Positions 1-8,566 of a stretch of DNA of 64,000 nucleotides are shown piece after piece. The stretch is from the NCBI RefSeq assembly GCF_029194005.1, contig NZ_JARFVA010000002.1, positions 62,001 through 126,000 on the forward strand. The letters run 5' to 3'. A program made the translations under genes and the position numbers. Each line of letters begins with the position of its first letter. Positions within the stretch are counted from its first letter, which is position 1. The notes under the pieces are model-generated. The model was not told the origin of the DNA. It saw only the letters and a list, made by a program, of their open reading frames with translations, and did no database searches. The stretch is from Flagellimonas okinawensis (lineage in GTDB: Bacteria > Bacteroidota > Bacteroidia > Flavobacteriales > Flavobacteriaceae).

Positions 1-323
1 TAATGGTCAATTTTTGCCAAGTTCTCTTTGGAAGAAATCAAAACATAGTACCACGTTCTCCCTTCGGAGGTTTTCCCGGTTTCACGCATTTCCACCAAAT
101 CACTGGCAGCGTCCAATCTTTTAAAATATTCTATGGACTGCTCATAAGTGGCGAGATGGAAGTCCGAGCCTACTTCGAACCCAATAACTTCATCAGGATT
201 TGGAACGGATGTCTTTTGTGCAAGTGAGGACACAGGAATTAGGATTGCCAGTAAAGATGCACATGTTAATAAATTTGAAAGCGTACACCTTTTTGAGTGG
301 GGGAAAAATTGGAAACTGAACAT
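1..323 (-). CDS. M14 family zinc carboxypeptidase, N-terminal part (runs off the window)
   Basis: The reading frame begins at an ATG whose complement ends at 323 and stays open to the window edge (about 107 residues). A hydrophobic stretch at about residues 18-34 ending in SLA-Q looks like a secretion signal. It is followed by the typical start of large exported M14 carboxypeptidases: VIGFEVGSDFHLATYEQ, a YFKRLDAASD segment, then GKTSEGRTWYYVLISS and ENLAKID. The family hydrolyses C-terminal residues of peptides in the periplasm or outside the cell. The zinc ligands (HxxE...H) would lie past the edge, so catalytic competence cannot be judged. It is divergent from hflX, with about 150 bp between them. 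Confidence 0.75.
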   Translation of the reverse strand, partial: MFSFQFFPHSKRCTLSNLLTCASLLAILIPVSSLAQKTSVPNPDEVIGFEVGSDFHLATYEQSIEYFKRLDAASDLVEMRETGKTSEGRTWYYVLISSKENLAKIDH

Positions 324-445
324 TTTTTTGGTTTAGGTTGGTTTTTGGGTTCAAGATAGGGAACAATACAATTAAATAATAGATTTTTCCCCTGTTCATC
401 GGGGTTTAAGACCAAAATGCTCCAAATAGCTTCCAAAACATTGCG

Positions 446-453
446 TAGATTTG
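446..453 (+). promoter_or_regulatory. Putative -7 element of the hflX promoter
   Basis: TAGATTTG matches the Bacteroidota -7 consensus TAnnTTTG and lies 17 nt before the hflX ATG. I see no good -33 TTTG at the usual spacing. Assigned by motif only. Confidence 0.45.
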
Positions 454-470
454 TATTCTAAATCCGTTTA

Positions 471-1682
471 ATGCTAGAAAAGAAGTCAATAGAATATGAA
501 AAGGCGGTACTGATAGGGGTTATGAACCAGTACCAAGATGAAGCGAAGGTCAAAGAGTACCTGGACGAACTGGAATTTCTGACCTACACGGCCGGCGGCG
601 AAGTGGAAAAAAGATTTGTTCAACGTATTGACGTGCCAAATCCAAAAACCTATATCGGTAGTGGAAAAATGGAAGAGGTACGCCAATTTGTTAAGGAAAA
701 CGAGATTGGCTCCGTTATTTTTGATGATGAACTTTCCCCCGCACAGCAGAACAATATTGAGAAATTATTGCGCTGTAAAGTGCTGGACAGAACAAGTCTG
801 ATTTTGGATATTTTCGCCCAAAGGGCCAAAACAAGTTACGCACGAACACAAGTTGAGCTGGCTCAATACGAATACCTATTACCTCGATTAACCGGTCTCT
901 GGACACACTTGGAGCGCCAACGTGGTGGTATCGGTATGCGAGGACCAGGGGAAACCGAAATCGAAACGGATAGACGAATTGTTCGTGACCGTATAGCTTT
1001 GCTCAAAAAAAAGCTTGCCAAAATAGACCGTCAAATGGAGACCCAAAGGGGTAATCGTGGTTCGTTGGTACGGGTAGCTCTGGTAGGATATACCAATGTA
1101 GGGAAGTCCACCTTAATGAACGTAATCAGCAAGAGCGATGTTTTTGCGGAAAACAAACTTTTTGCCACCTTGGACACTACGGTTAGAAAAGTGGTATTGG
1201 GCAACCTTCCATTTTTATTGAGTGATACTGTTGGATTCATCAGAAAATTGCCCACCCAATTGGTTGAAAGTTTTAAGAGTACATTGGATGAGGTGCGAGA
1301 GGCCGATCTTCTGTTGCACGTTGTAGATATTTCGCACCCGAACTTTGAGGAGCACATCAATTCAGTAAACCAGATTTTAGATGAAATCGATAGCTCTGAT
1401 AAACCCTGTATCATGGTTTTCAATAAGATTGACCAATATACACCGGAGACCATTGATGAGGACGATTTGGAGACCGAACGAACTACGGCCCATTTTACTC
1501 TTGAAGAATGGAAAAACACTTGGTTTAACAAGATTGGGGACAAAGCTCTGTTTATCTCTGCCCTGAACAAAGAAAACATGGACGAATTCAGAAAACGAGT
1601 GTACGACGCTGTTCGTGATATTCACGTTACCAGGTTTCCTTACAACAACTTTTTATACCCTGAACATTTGGACGAATATTAG
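471..1682 (+). CDS. hflX: GTPase HflX
   Basis: This 403-residue protein has the full HflX architecture. An N-terminal nucleotide-binding domain (about 1-190) contains the conserved PKTYIGSGK and the glycine-rich RGGIGMRGPGETEIETDRR linker. The GTPase domain follows: G1 GYTNVGKST at 206-214, G3 DTVGF at 252-256, and G4 NKID near 322. HflX binds the 50S subunit and splits stalled or stressed 70S ribosomes. Length is close to the family's. The ATG follows a TAnnTTTG box by a short leader. It is monocistronic, with a bidirectional terminator about 220 bp downstream. Confidence 0.97.
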   Translation: MLEKKSIEYEKAVLIGVMNQYQDEAKVKEYLDELEFLTYTAGGEVEKRFVQRIDVPNPKTYIGSGKMEEVRQFVKENEIGSVIFDDELSPAQQNNIEKLLRCKVLDRTSLILDIFAQRAKTSYARTQVELAQYEYLLPRLTGLWTHLERQRGGIGMRGPGETEIETDRRIVRDRIALLKKKLAKIDRQMETQRGNRGSLVRVALVGYTNVGKSTLMNVISKSDVFAENKLFATLDTTVRKVVLGNLPFLLSDTVGFIRKLPTQLVESFKSTLDEVREADLLLHVVDISHPNFEEHINSVNQILDEIDSSDKPCIMVFNKIDQYTPETIDEDDLETERTTAHFTLEEWKNTWFNKIGDKALFISALNKENMDEFRKRVYDAVRDIHVTRFPYNNFLYPEHLDEY

Positions 1683-1899
1683 GCCTGTTCGGTCAATGCA
1701 ACGATATCTTGGGCAAAACGTAAAATAATGTTGACTTCACAACATATTTTATGGCATTCACAACAAAAGTTTAGGGATTTACCACTGATAAATTACTTTC
1801 ACATTGTTTTTAAGTCATTTAGTGTCGAACGCAGATCTTACGGATCTTAACCTACTTAGACATGGTTTTAAAAACACAGAAAAACATTTTTCACCCCAC

Positions 1900-1928
1900 A
1901 AAAAAGCCCTCATTATTGAGGGCTTTTT
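1900..1928. terminator. Bidirectional intrinsic terminator between hflX and the DUF3078 gene
   Basis: A near-perfect palindrome (AAAAAAGCCCTCA, short loop, TGAGGGCTTTTTT) gives a GC-rich stem flanked by A and T runs, so it can stop transcription from hflX (+) and from the convergent DUF3078 gene (-). The 217 bp between hflX and this stem shows nothing else. Confidence 0.85.
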
Positions 1929-1947
1929 TTGTTAGTCAATTCGTTTC

Positions 1948-2880
1948 TTAAAACTTATAGCTCAATCCCAGGGTCCAGTATGTTTGCAGTTCATTGTCAA
2001 TTGTATCGAATGTAGCATCCGGATTTGGAGTTGGCGCATTGTTCACAATGTAGTTCAAGGTCTCCTGCTTGTTGTTTCTAAGACCAAAATCAAATCCGAC
2101 CCCGATCATTTTCCACAAAGTATAACTAAAAGAGTTGGTCCATGTCCAGTTGCTCAGATTACTGCTTTTATAACTTTGGAACATGGAAAGGTTACTTTTA
2201 AAGTTAATATTTCCTATTTGTTTGGTGTAATCAGCAACAATCTTTGCACCCATTGAAGATTCGAAAATAGTGTCCTCACTACTGAATACGAAATTATAGT
2301 TAAGAGGGTGTATCACCACAACCAAATCGGAAATTGGGGTCCAAGTGGCACCGACACCAAGATCTAGGTATCCCGGATCATTGAAATTACTCAAAATGGT
2401 GGTTCTATATTCAGCTAAGGTAGATACGGCAAATTTCTCCGATAATTTTCTTCCGTATAGGGAAGTGATGTTGAACACATCCGTTGCTTGTCGAAAACTA
2501 TCATCGTCGTTAGGATCGTCCTTGTCGTCCAATTTTACCCACGAAAGGTTGAGGTTTGCGGCATTTCTCCAAAAAAACTTTTCTTCTTTTAGATTGGCAT
2601 AAGCATTTACGGTAAACCCAATATTTCCGGAAGAGTTGTTAGGGATTCCTTGTGCAAACCAATTATTGAACTGGGAAATACTACCTCCTATCGTTCCAAA
2701 GGCACCAATTTTCCAACCTGGCAAAGCGTCCAGTTGTGACTGAAGTGCATCAACCCGCTTTTGTATAGCCTTGATAGAATCTTTTTTGGGAGCAATTTGA
2801 GCCTTGAGCTCTTCTTCTGTCTGAGCTGTTGCAGAAACCACAAAAAGTAGCCCCATGGCAGCAAAAAGCAATTTTTTCAT
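1948..2880 (-). CDS. DUF3078 family outer-membrane protein
   Basis: A 310-residue protein. I start it at the ATG ending at 2880 because residues 1-19 (MKKLLFAAMGLLFVVSATA, then Q) form a clean signal peptide, whereas a longer open frame upstream has no exported character. After a short coiled stretch (about 22-50) comes GWKIGAFGTIGGSISQFNNW, then alternating polar/hydrophobic strands ending in an aromatic YKF terminus, the C-terminal signature of Bacteroidota outer-membrane beta barrels. The family is DUF3078 and its function is unknown. It lies downstream of the suf cluster on the same strand, but 570 bp of repeats separate them, so co-transcription is unlikely. Confidence 0.8.
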   Translation of the reverse strand: MKKLLFAAMGLLFVVSATAQTEEELKAQIAPKKDSIKAIQKRVDALQSQLDALPGWKIGAFGTIGGSISQFNNWFAQGIPNNSSGNIGFTVNAYANLKEEKFFWRNAANLNLSWVKLDDKDDPNDDDSFRQATDVFNITSLYGRKLSEKFAVSTLAEYRTTILSNFNDPGYLDLGVGATWTPISDLVVVIHPLNYNFVFSSEDTIFESSMGAKIVADYTKQIGNINFKSNLSMFQSYKSSNLSNWTWTNSFSYTLWKMIGVGFDFGLRNNKQETLNYIVNNAPTPNPDATFDTIDNELQTYWTLGLSYKF

Positions 2881-2971
2881 AGTATGGAGTTTAATGTTTA
2901 GAAATGCTAAAATAAGAAATGTCGCACCCTTTTTCATTGAACAATTAAAAATTGGCCACAAGTCAATCCCA

Positions 2972-3243
2972 TTGTCATTTGGAGATGAGGTACAAAGCAT
3001 CGATTGAGAAATTCCTGTTGTCCGAAAATCCATGTCCTGATCTAGCTAGCCATAAGATTGGTAATTCAGGTTCATGTCCTCAATATTTCTTTCAGACATT
3101 GGACGTAACCCAAGTATATTGCATAAGCCAGGCTTCATACACCCTAAAAGAGATTCGTGAAAATTGCTATAATTCGTGTCAAACCTTTCCAACCTTTCAC
3201 CCTTTTACCTAGACAGATTCTTCACTCCGTTCAGAATGACATC
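2972..3243. repeat. Palindromic intergenic repeat, copy A
   Basis: It opens with TTGTCATTTGGAGATGAG...ATTGAGAAAT and closes with AGATTCTTCACTCCGTTCAG followed by AATGACA. The two ends are imperfect inverted repeats (GTCATT... against ...AATGAC). The left part is repeated with small changes in the next element. No transposase is present, so it looks non-autonomous. Confidence 0.6.
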
Positions 3244-3253
3244 AAGGACCCAT

Positions 3254-3427
3254 TTGTCATTTCGAGATGAGATGCAGACCACATATTGAGAAATCTCTTT
3301 TATCCGAACATCCATATCCTGACGGCACTTGGCTTTACATTGGAAATTGTTATTCCATGCCTATTGGGTGCGACCCTGAAACAATTCTAGAAAGGCGAGA
3401 TTTGTGACTTCGTTCGGAACGACAACA
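3254..3427. repeat. Palindromic intergenic repeat, copy B
   Basis: It starts TTGTCATTTCGAGATGAGAT and contains ATTGAGAAATCTC and TATCCGAAC, parallel to copy A. It ends GAGATTTGTGACTTCGTTCG followed by GAACGACA, whose complement resembles the left end (GAGATTT against GAGAAATCTC, CGTTC-GAACGAC against GTCATTTCGA). It is tandem to copy A. Confidence 0.6.
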
Positions 3428-3450
3428 ATCAGAAAATAAAACTCTTACAA

Positions 3451-3957
3451 TTACTTTCTTTTCTTATAAAGTGGTACTGAAGAACAAGCTTCGCCATACA
3501 TTACACTTTTGGCCACTTCTTGTATTTTGGTCACAGCCATCAAATAAGCATTTTCAGGAACAGGTTTATTGGCACATCCCTTTATAATAACCGGTTTATC
3601 AGTAAACTCAGAAATATCCAAATTCTCCAAAATGGATTGGTAAAGGGCTGTTTCCAAATCTTCAAGATTACCATGCACCACTTTTTTAGCAAAAGGATGC
3701 AACTTGGATGCAATTAGCATGAATGCCCATCCCGGAATAATAGCATCAGTGGAACATTGGAGAGCCACATAAGAATCTTGGTAAGTGGACCAGTCTTGCT
3801 CATCAACATGGGCGCGAAATTCCTTCTCACGCAAAATAAAGCCTTCGTACAACCAATCCTTGATGTCCAACACCTTTCGCTCTCCTTTTGGGTAATAATC
3901 CTCTAGGTTGAAGGTAATCAACTTGCTTTGGGCTACTCTATTTACAATTTCAGACAT
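3451..3957 (-). CDS. DUF2480 family protein
   Basis: A 168-residue cytoplasmic protein recognisable as DUF2480, a family nearly confined to Bacteroidota. It opens EIVNRVAQSKLITFNLEDYY and carries the conserved ALQCSTDAIIPGWAFML and KGCANKPVPENAYL segments, both with a cysteine. It is the last gene of the suf operon. The retained cysteines and its place after SufE, SufT and the DUF2805 gene suggest a link with iron-sulfur biogenesis, but that is inferred from neighbourhood only. The ATG at 3957 is clear. Confidence 0.85.
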   Translation of the reverse strand: MSEIVNRVAQSKLITFNLEDYYPKGERKVLDIKDWLYEGFILREKEFRAHVDEQDWSTYQDSYVALQCSTDAIIPGWAFMLIASKLHPFAKKVVHGNLEDLETALYQSILENLDISEFTDKPVIIKGCANKPVPENAYLMAVTKIQEVAKSVMYGEACSSVPLYKKRK

Positions 3958-4000
3958 AAGTTTTCAGATTTCGGTGAAAAGTCACAATTTTCAGAATCCA

Positions 4001-4234
4001 CTATAATTTTTGGTTCTGAGACCTAAATCTACTGGCTGGAGATGTTTTTTGATGCTTGGTTTTTCTACCCTTAACCCGCTTTCTCCACAACTCAAATGAG
4101 GATCGTTTAAGGTTGTTCCTCATCACTTCCCTCACATCATTTTCCTTAAGGCCAAACTGGTATTCTATAGCCTCGAACGGGGTCCTATCCTCCCAAGCCA
4201 TCTCAATAATCCTATCGATTTGTCTTGTGGTCAT
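4001..4234 (-). CDS. DUF2805 / TIGR03643 family small protein
   Basis: A 77-residue basic protein, TRQIDRIIEMAWEDRTPFEA then IEYQFGLKENDVREVMRNNLKRSSFELWRKRV, typical of the TIGR03643/DUF2805 family. The N-terminal two-thirds look like a helix-turn-helix; the tail is rich in Lys, Arg and Gln. It lies between the SufT-like gene and the DUF2480 gene with short gaps, so it is probably co-transcribed with the SUF operon. Function is unknown; a nucleic-acid-binding role is only a guess from the fold and charge. Confidence 0.8.
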   Translation of the reverse strand: MTTRQIDRIIEMAWEDRTPFEAIEYQFGLKENDVREVMRNNLKRSSFELWRKRVKGRKTKHQKTSPASRFRSQNQKL

Positions 4235-4256
4235 TTCATGAAATTTTCCGGGTTAA

Positions 4257-4586
4257 TCACAAGAGTCCGAGTTCCAATTTAGCTTCTTCGCTCATCAGTT
4301 CTTGGGTCCAAGGAGGGTCAAAGGTGATTTCCACCTCCACGTCCTTTAAAACATCTATTGATTTTACCTTCTCCTCTACCTCCACGGGCAAGGTTTCAGC
4401 CACAGGGCAATTGGGAGAAGTAAGGGTCATTAAAATTTTTACTTCGTATTCCTCATTTACGAATACATCGTAAATCAAACCAAGCTCATATATATCCACA
4501 GGAATTTCTGGGTCATATATGGTCTTGAGCACCTTTACGATTTTCTCGCCCAGCTCTTGTGTATCTATGGTAGTTTCTTCGCTCAT
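4257..4586 (-). CDS. sufT: SufT-like / MIP18 (DUF59) family Fe-S assembly protein
   Basis: This 109-residue protein is a single DUF59/MIP18 domain: IYDPEIPVDIYELGLIYDV, then MTLTSPNCPVAETLP with the conserved cysteine, then VEVEITFDPPWTQELMSEEA. Such proteins act as accessory maturation factors for Fe-S proteins; SufT-type members sit in SUF operons, as here. It lies 7 bp downstream of sufE. Phenylacetate-pathway PaaD belongs to the same superfamily, but the location argues for SufT. Confidence 0.85.
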   Translation of the reverse strand: MSEETTIDTQELGEKIVKVLKTIYDPEIPVDIYELGLIYDVFVNEEYEVKILMTLTSPNCPVAETLPVEVEEKVKSIDVLKDVEVEITFDPPWTQELMSEEAKLELGLL

Positions 4587-4593
4587 TCTGAAT

Positions 4594-5016
4594 TTATTTT
4601 AACTGTGTTTGATAAGCAACTGCGTACAATTTCAATTGCTTGATCATACTTACCAATCCGTTTGCACGTGTTGGCGACAAATGTTCTTTAAGACCGATTT
4701 CATCAATAAATTCCACATCTGCATCGATAATATCCTGTGGTTTTTGATTACTGAACGCCCTGACCAATATGGCAATGATTCCTTTCGTAATAATGGCATC
4801 ACTATCCGCGGTAAACACCAATTTATCACCATCGAGTTCGGCATGCACCCACACCTTACTCTGACATCCTTTGATCAGATTGTCATCCGTTTTGTATTGT
4901 TCCTCTATCAACGGAAGTGATTTTCCAAGTTCTATCATGTATTCATAACGCTGCATCCAGTCGTCGAACATGGAAAACTCGTCTATTATTTCTTTCTGAA
5001 TCTCTTTTATGGTCAT
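4594..5016 (-). CDS. sufE: Cysteine desulfuration protein SufE
   Basis: SufE takes persulfide sulfur from SufS and passes it to the SufBCD scaffold. The 140-residue product has the family core: FDDWMQRYEYMIELGKSLP, then DDNLIKGCQSKVWVHAELDG with the acceptor Cys at residue 51, and LSPTRANGLVSMIKQLK near the C terminus. Length and start are normal. It follows sufS by about 70 bp on the same strand. Confidence 0.95.
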   Translation of the reverse strand: MTIKEIQKEIIDEFSMFDDWMQRYEYMIELGKSLPLIEEQYKTDDNLIKGCQSKVWVHAELDGDKLVFTADSDAIITKGIIAILVRAFSNQKPQDIIDADVEFIDEIGLKEHLSPTRANGLVSMIKQLKLYAVAYQTQLK

Positions 5017-5088
5017 GCGATGGTTTTATTCAAAAATACAACTCGGTGGGTTGCCATTCAAGTCTTTATGGTAAAGATAACGGTTTGC

Positions 5089-6315
5089 CTATAGCAACAT
5101 GTTACTTGCTCGCTTTATGCCTTCTACCAGCTTGTCCACTTCTTCCTTGGTGTTGTAAAAGCTAAAACTGGCCCTTACCGTTCCTGGAATCTGGTAAAAA
5201 TCCATTATGGGTTGTGCGCAATGATGACCTGTTCTAACGGCAATACCCAATTTGTCCACAATGGTTCCAATGTCATACGGGTGAACGCCTTCTATGTTAA
5301 AGGATATCACCGAAGTCTTCTTTGCAGCGGTCCCATAAATCTTTAAACCATCAATGTCCAGCAATTGCTCCGTGGCATATTGCATCAACTCATCTTCGTA
5401 CTGGGCAATGGCACCAAAACCGATTTTGTTCATATAGTCCAAAGCCGCTCCAAAAGCGATTCCACCGCAGATATTGGGTGTCCCGGCCTCAAACTTGTGT
5501 GGCAATTCGGCGTAAGTGGTCTTTTCAAAAGTAACCTCGGCAATCATTTCCCCTCCTCCTTGGTAAGGAGGCAGTTTCTTGAGCCATTCCTCTTTTCCAT
5601 AGAGCATTCCAACTCCTGTTGGTCCACACATTTTGTGGGCGGAAACGGTATAAAAATCCACATCCAAGGCTTGTAAATCAGCTTTAATGTGTGCTGCTGC
5701 CTGAGCCCCATCAATCAATACGGCAGCTCCCACTTTGTGGGCGGCCTCGATAATTTCTTCTATAGGATTGATCGTTCCCAGTGCATTGGATACATGGTTA
5801 CAGAAGACCAACTTCGTCTTATAGGACAATAGCTCATGGTATTTCTCCATGACCAACTCCCCTTCCAAGTTCATTGGAATTACCTTAAGGTTCGCACCAG
5901 TACGTTCACACAACATTTGCCAAGGAACAATATTGGAATGGTGCTCCATGGCGGACACAATGATTTCATCCCCTTCCTTTAAAAAAGAAGTGAAACCGGT
6001 TGCCACCAAATTGATACTTTGCGTGGTTCCCGAAGTGAAAATAACTTCATGGGAATGGGCAATGTCAAAGTGCTTTTGGATTTTTTGGCGTGCCACTTCG
6101 TAGGCATCGGTTGCCTCCTGAGACAATGTATGTACTCCACGATGGATATTAGCATTATACCTTTGGTAGTAATCCACAATGGTATCAATTACCTGCCGTG
6201 GTGTCTGCGAGGTTGCTGCATTGTCCAAATACACCAACGGATGTCCGTTGACCTCTCTTTGGAGGATGGGAAAGTCTTTACGAATGGCCTGTATGTCCAA
6301 AGTGGTCTCTGTCAT
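5089..6315 (-). CDS. sufS: Cysteine desulfurase SufS
   Basis: A 408-residue PLP enzyme that releases sulfur from cysteine as a persulfide for Fe-S cluster assembly. Visible features are YLDNAATSQTP near 29-39, the PLP-phosphate site SGTTQSINLVA near 95-105, MEHHSNIVPW, the Schiff-base lysine in VSAHKMCGPTG (K228), and the active-site cysteine in RTGHHCAQP (C366), characteristic of group II desulfurases. It sits between sufD (27 bp gap) and sufE. Confidence 0.97.
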   Translation of the reverse strand: MTETTLDIQAIRKDFPILQREVNGHPLVYLDNAATSQTPRQVIDTIVDYYQRYNANIHRGVHTLSQEATDAYEVARQKIQKHFDIAHSHEVIFTSGTTQSINLVATGFTSFLKEGDEIIVSAMEHHSNIVPWQMLCERTGANLKVIPMNLEGELVMEKYHELLSYKTKLVFCNHVSNALGTINPIEEIIEAAHKVGAAVLIDGAQAAAHIKADLQALDVDFYTVSAHKMCGPTGVGMLYGKEEWLKKLPPYQGGGEMIAEVTFEKTTYAELPHKFEAGTPNICGGIAFGAALDYMNKIGFGAIAQYEDELMQYATEQLLDIDGLKIYGTAAKKTSVISFNIEGVHPYDIGTIVDKLGIAVRTGHHCAQPIMDFYQIPGTVRASFSFYNTKEEVDKLVEGIKRASNMLL

Positions 6316-6342
6316 GGTAATATAATGGTGAAAATCTTCAGC

Positions 6343-7659
6343 TTAGAGGTCAAACCCCATACGTACGCCCAATTTTTCAGCAATAATCTTGTTGATTCGT
6401 GACTTTAACTCAGGAATACGGACACTTTCCAAAACGTTATTGGCGAAAGCATACATCATAAGTGCCTTGGCCTCCTTTTTTGGAATACCTCTTGATCTTA
6501 AGTAAAAGAGCGCTTCTTCATCCAACTGACCAATGGTACATCCGTGTGAACATTTTACATCGTCCGCAAAAATTTCCAATTGTGGTTTTGAGTTGATGGT
6601 AGACTTATCGCTCAATAAAATATTGTTGTTTTGCTGGAAAGCATCGGTCTTCTGGGCAATTTTATCCACAATGATCTTACCATTAAAGACCCCTGTAGAA
6701 CTATCGCCAAATATACCCTTGTAATCTTGATGGCTCTCGCAATTAGGTTGCGCATGGTGTACCAGTGTATGGTGATCCACATGCTGTTTGTCTCCTAAAA
6801 TGGTAACTCCCTTTAAAGTAGAATCGATTCGCTCCCCATTTTGATAAAAGTTCAGGTTGTTTCGAATGAGTTTTCCTCCCAATGAGAAGGTATGAACCCT
6901 TACCACACTGCTATTCTTTTGCGAAATATAGGTATTGTCCACAAGGGAGGCTGTTGGGGCATCGTTCTGTACTTTGTAATAATCCACAATGGCATCCTTA
7001 CCAGCAAAAATCTCTGTTACTGAATTGGTAAAAACTTCATTGCCGGTCAAACTTTGGTGCCTCTCAATAATTTGAACCTCCGCGTTGTCCTCTGCAACGA
7101 TCAGGTTACGTGGTTGCAGCATCAAAGCTGCCTCGTTACCCGTTGCCAAATGCAATATCTGGATGGGCTTCTTTGGCATTTTGTTCTTTGGGATGTAGAT
7201 ATATGCACCTTCCTTACTAAAAGCGGTGTTCAAGGTTGTCAAAGATTCCTCTTTTGAAGCGGCCTTGTTAAAATATACCTCAATAACCTGTTGGAACATG
7301 GGTTTGCTGAAGGCAGAGCTCATCAAACATACGTCTACACCATCATGCGTCGTCTCCGACAAGTACGAGCTATAAACCCCATCAACAAAGACTATTTTAT
7401 AAGTGTCAATTTCATGAAGGAAATACTTTTTGACATCCTTGTACTCCAAAGCTGATTCTTGCTTTGGAAATATGCTGAAGTCTATTTTTTGTAGGCTCTT
7501 CAACGACGTATATTTCCAAGCCTCTTCCTTTTTGGAGGGAAACCCTTTTGTCTCAAAATTTTTGATTGCCCTTGACCTTTCTTCGTGCACCGGATGATCC
7601 AGATCCAGACCGTCTTCAAAGGCCATAAAAGAGGAGACTAATTTTTCCTTTAAATCCAT
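6343..7659 (-). CDS. sufD: Fe-S cluster assembly protein SufD
   Basis: A 438-residue scaffold subunit of the SufBCD complex. It has the SufD N-terminal helical region (FPSKKEEAWKYTSLK), the beta-helix core (LGGKLIRNNLNFYQNGE), and the C-terminal KCSHGCTIGQLDEEALFYLRSRG block shared by SufB and SufD. It is separated from sufC by 115 bp, which holds a palindromic repeat element, an unusual interruption of the operon. Confidence 0.96.
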   Translation of the reverse strand: MDLKEKLVSSFMAFEDGLDLDHPVHEERSRAIKNFETKGFPSKKEEAWKYTSLKSLQKIDFSIFPKQESALEYKDVKKYFLHEIDTYKIVFVDGVYSSYLSETTHDGVDVCLMSSAFSKPMFQQVIEVYFNKAASKEESLTTLNTAFSKEGAYIYIPKNKMPKKPIQILHLATGNEAALMLQPRNLIVAEDNAEVQIIERHQSLTGNEVFTNSVTEIFAGKDAIVDYYKVQNDAPTASLVDNTYISQKNSSVVRVHTFSLGGKLIRNNLNFYQNGERIDSTLKGVTILGDKQHVDHHTLVHHAQPNCESHQDYKGIFGDSSTGVFNGKIIVDKIAQKTDAFQQNNNILLSDKSTINSKPQLEIFADDVKCSHGCTIGQLDEEALFYLRSRGIPKKEAKALMMYAFANNVLESVRIPELKSRINKIIAEKLGVRMGFDL

Positions 7660-7669
7660 TCGTTTTTAA

Positions 7670-7768
7670 TTGTCATTCCTGCACTTCGTTTAACTCAGTA
7701 TAAACTCCAGCAGGAATCTAATTAATGATTCTTTTTCATTTGGATTCCCATTTTCATGGGAATTACAA
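7670..7768. repeat. Palindromic repeat element inside the suf operon (sufC-sufD gap)
   Basis: The ends are TTGTCATTCC and, inverted, TTGTAATTCC. Inside are two hairpins: ATTCCTGC...GCAGGAAT and TTCCCAT-TTTC-ATGGGAA. It is related in its ends to the elements at 49918-50005 and near 2972. It adds no open frame and no transposase. Confidence 0.65.
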
Positions 7769-7774
7769 TACTGG

Positions 7775-8527
7775 TTATACCGCAGCTTCTTCCTTTAACC
7801 AATCGTAACCCTTTTCTTCGAGCTCCAAGGCCAATTCCTTGGTTCCCGATTTTACGATCTTACCATTGTAAAGTACATGTACAAAATCGGGTACGATATA
7901 GTCCAACAACCTTTGGTAGTGCGTGATAACGATGATTGCATTGTCCTTGCTCCGCAGCTTGTTTACACCATTGGCCACGATACGGAGTGCATCGATATCC
8001 AAACCTGAATCGGTCTCGTCCAAAATGGCCAATTTAGGCTCCAACATCGCCATCTGGAAGATTTCGTTTCTTTTTTTCTCACCACCGGAGAACCCTTCGT
8101 TCAATGAACGGGAGAGAAATTTCCGGTCAATTTCCAGCAACTCGGATTTTTCACGGATCTTTTTCAACATTTCGTTCGCCGGCATATCCTCAAGCCCTTG
8201 TGCTTTCCTGGATTCATTGATGGCCGTTTTCATAAAATTGGTCACTGACACCCCTGGTATCTCGACCGGATACTGGAACGATAAGAAAACCCCTTTATGA
8301 GCTCTTTCCTCTGGAGAAAGTTCTTCCAAATCTTCTCCTTCCAAAAAAATATTTCCTTCTCCGACCTCAAACTCTTCCTGACCAGCGATTACCTCGGCCA
8401 AGGTACTTTTACCTGAACCGTTGGGGCCCATAATGGCGTGTACCTCCCCTGCATTCACCTTAAGATCGATACCCTTAAGAATTTCTTTATCTTCTACGCT
8501 TGCGTGTAAATTTTTGATTTCTAGCAT
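7775..8527 (-). CDS. sufC: Fe-S cluster assembly ATPase SufC
   Basis: A 250-residue ABC-type ATPase that drives the SufBCD scaffold. Walker A is GPNGSGKST at 34-42, the signature is GFSGGEKKRNEI, and Walker B is LAILDETDSGLD, followed by the H-loop ITH. I start it at the ATG ending at 8527 (MLEIKNLHAS). A TTG five codons upstream extends the frame, but the ATG gives the usual SufC N terminus. It lies 39 bp after sufB. Confidence 0.96.
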   Translation of the reverse strand: MLEIKNLHASVEDKEILKGIDLKVNAGEVHAIMGPNGSGKSTLAEVIAGQEEFEVGEGNIFLEGEDLEELSPEERAHKGVFLSFQYPVEIPGVSVTNFMKTAINESRKAQGLEDMPANEMLKKIREKSELLEIDRKFLSRSLNEGFSGGEKKRNEIFQMAMLEPKLAILDETDSGLDIDALRIVANGVNKLRSKDNAIIVITHYQRLLDYIVPDFVHVLYNGKIVKSGTKELALELEEKGYDWLKEEAAV

Positions 8528-8566
8528 GCTATTTTTCTTCAAATATTATTTTATGATGGTGTTTGT

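Larger units (their letters stand above)
2881..3450. other. Gene-free region with two repeat elements
   Basis: This 570-bp stretch has no credible coding frame. It carries two similar elements (2972-3243 and 3254-3427) and otherwise AT-rich unstructured sequence. Confidence 0.6.

Noticed and set aside
1031..1579. 182-codon frame on the minus strand inside hflX
   Set aside because: It is a shadow of hflX: Ser/Arg/Lys-rich product with no recognisable motif and no promoter.
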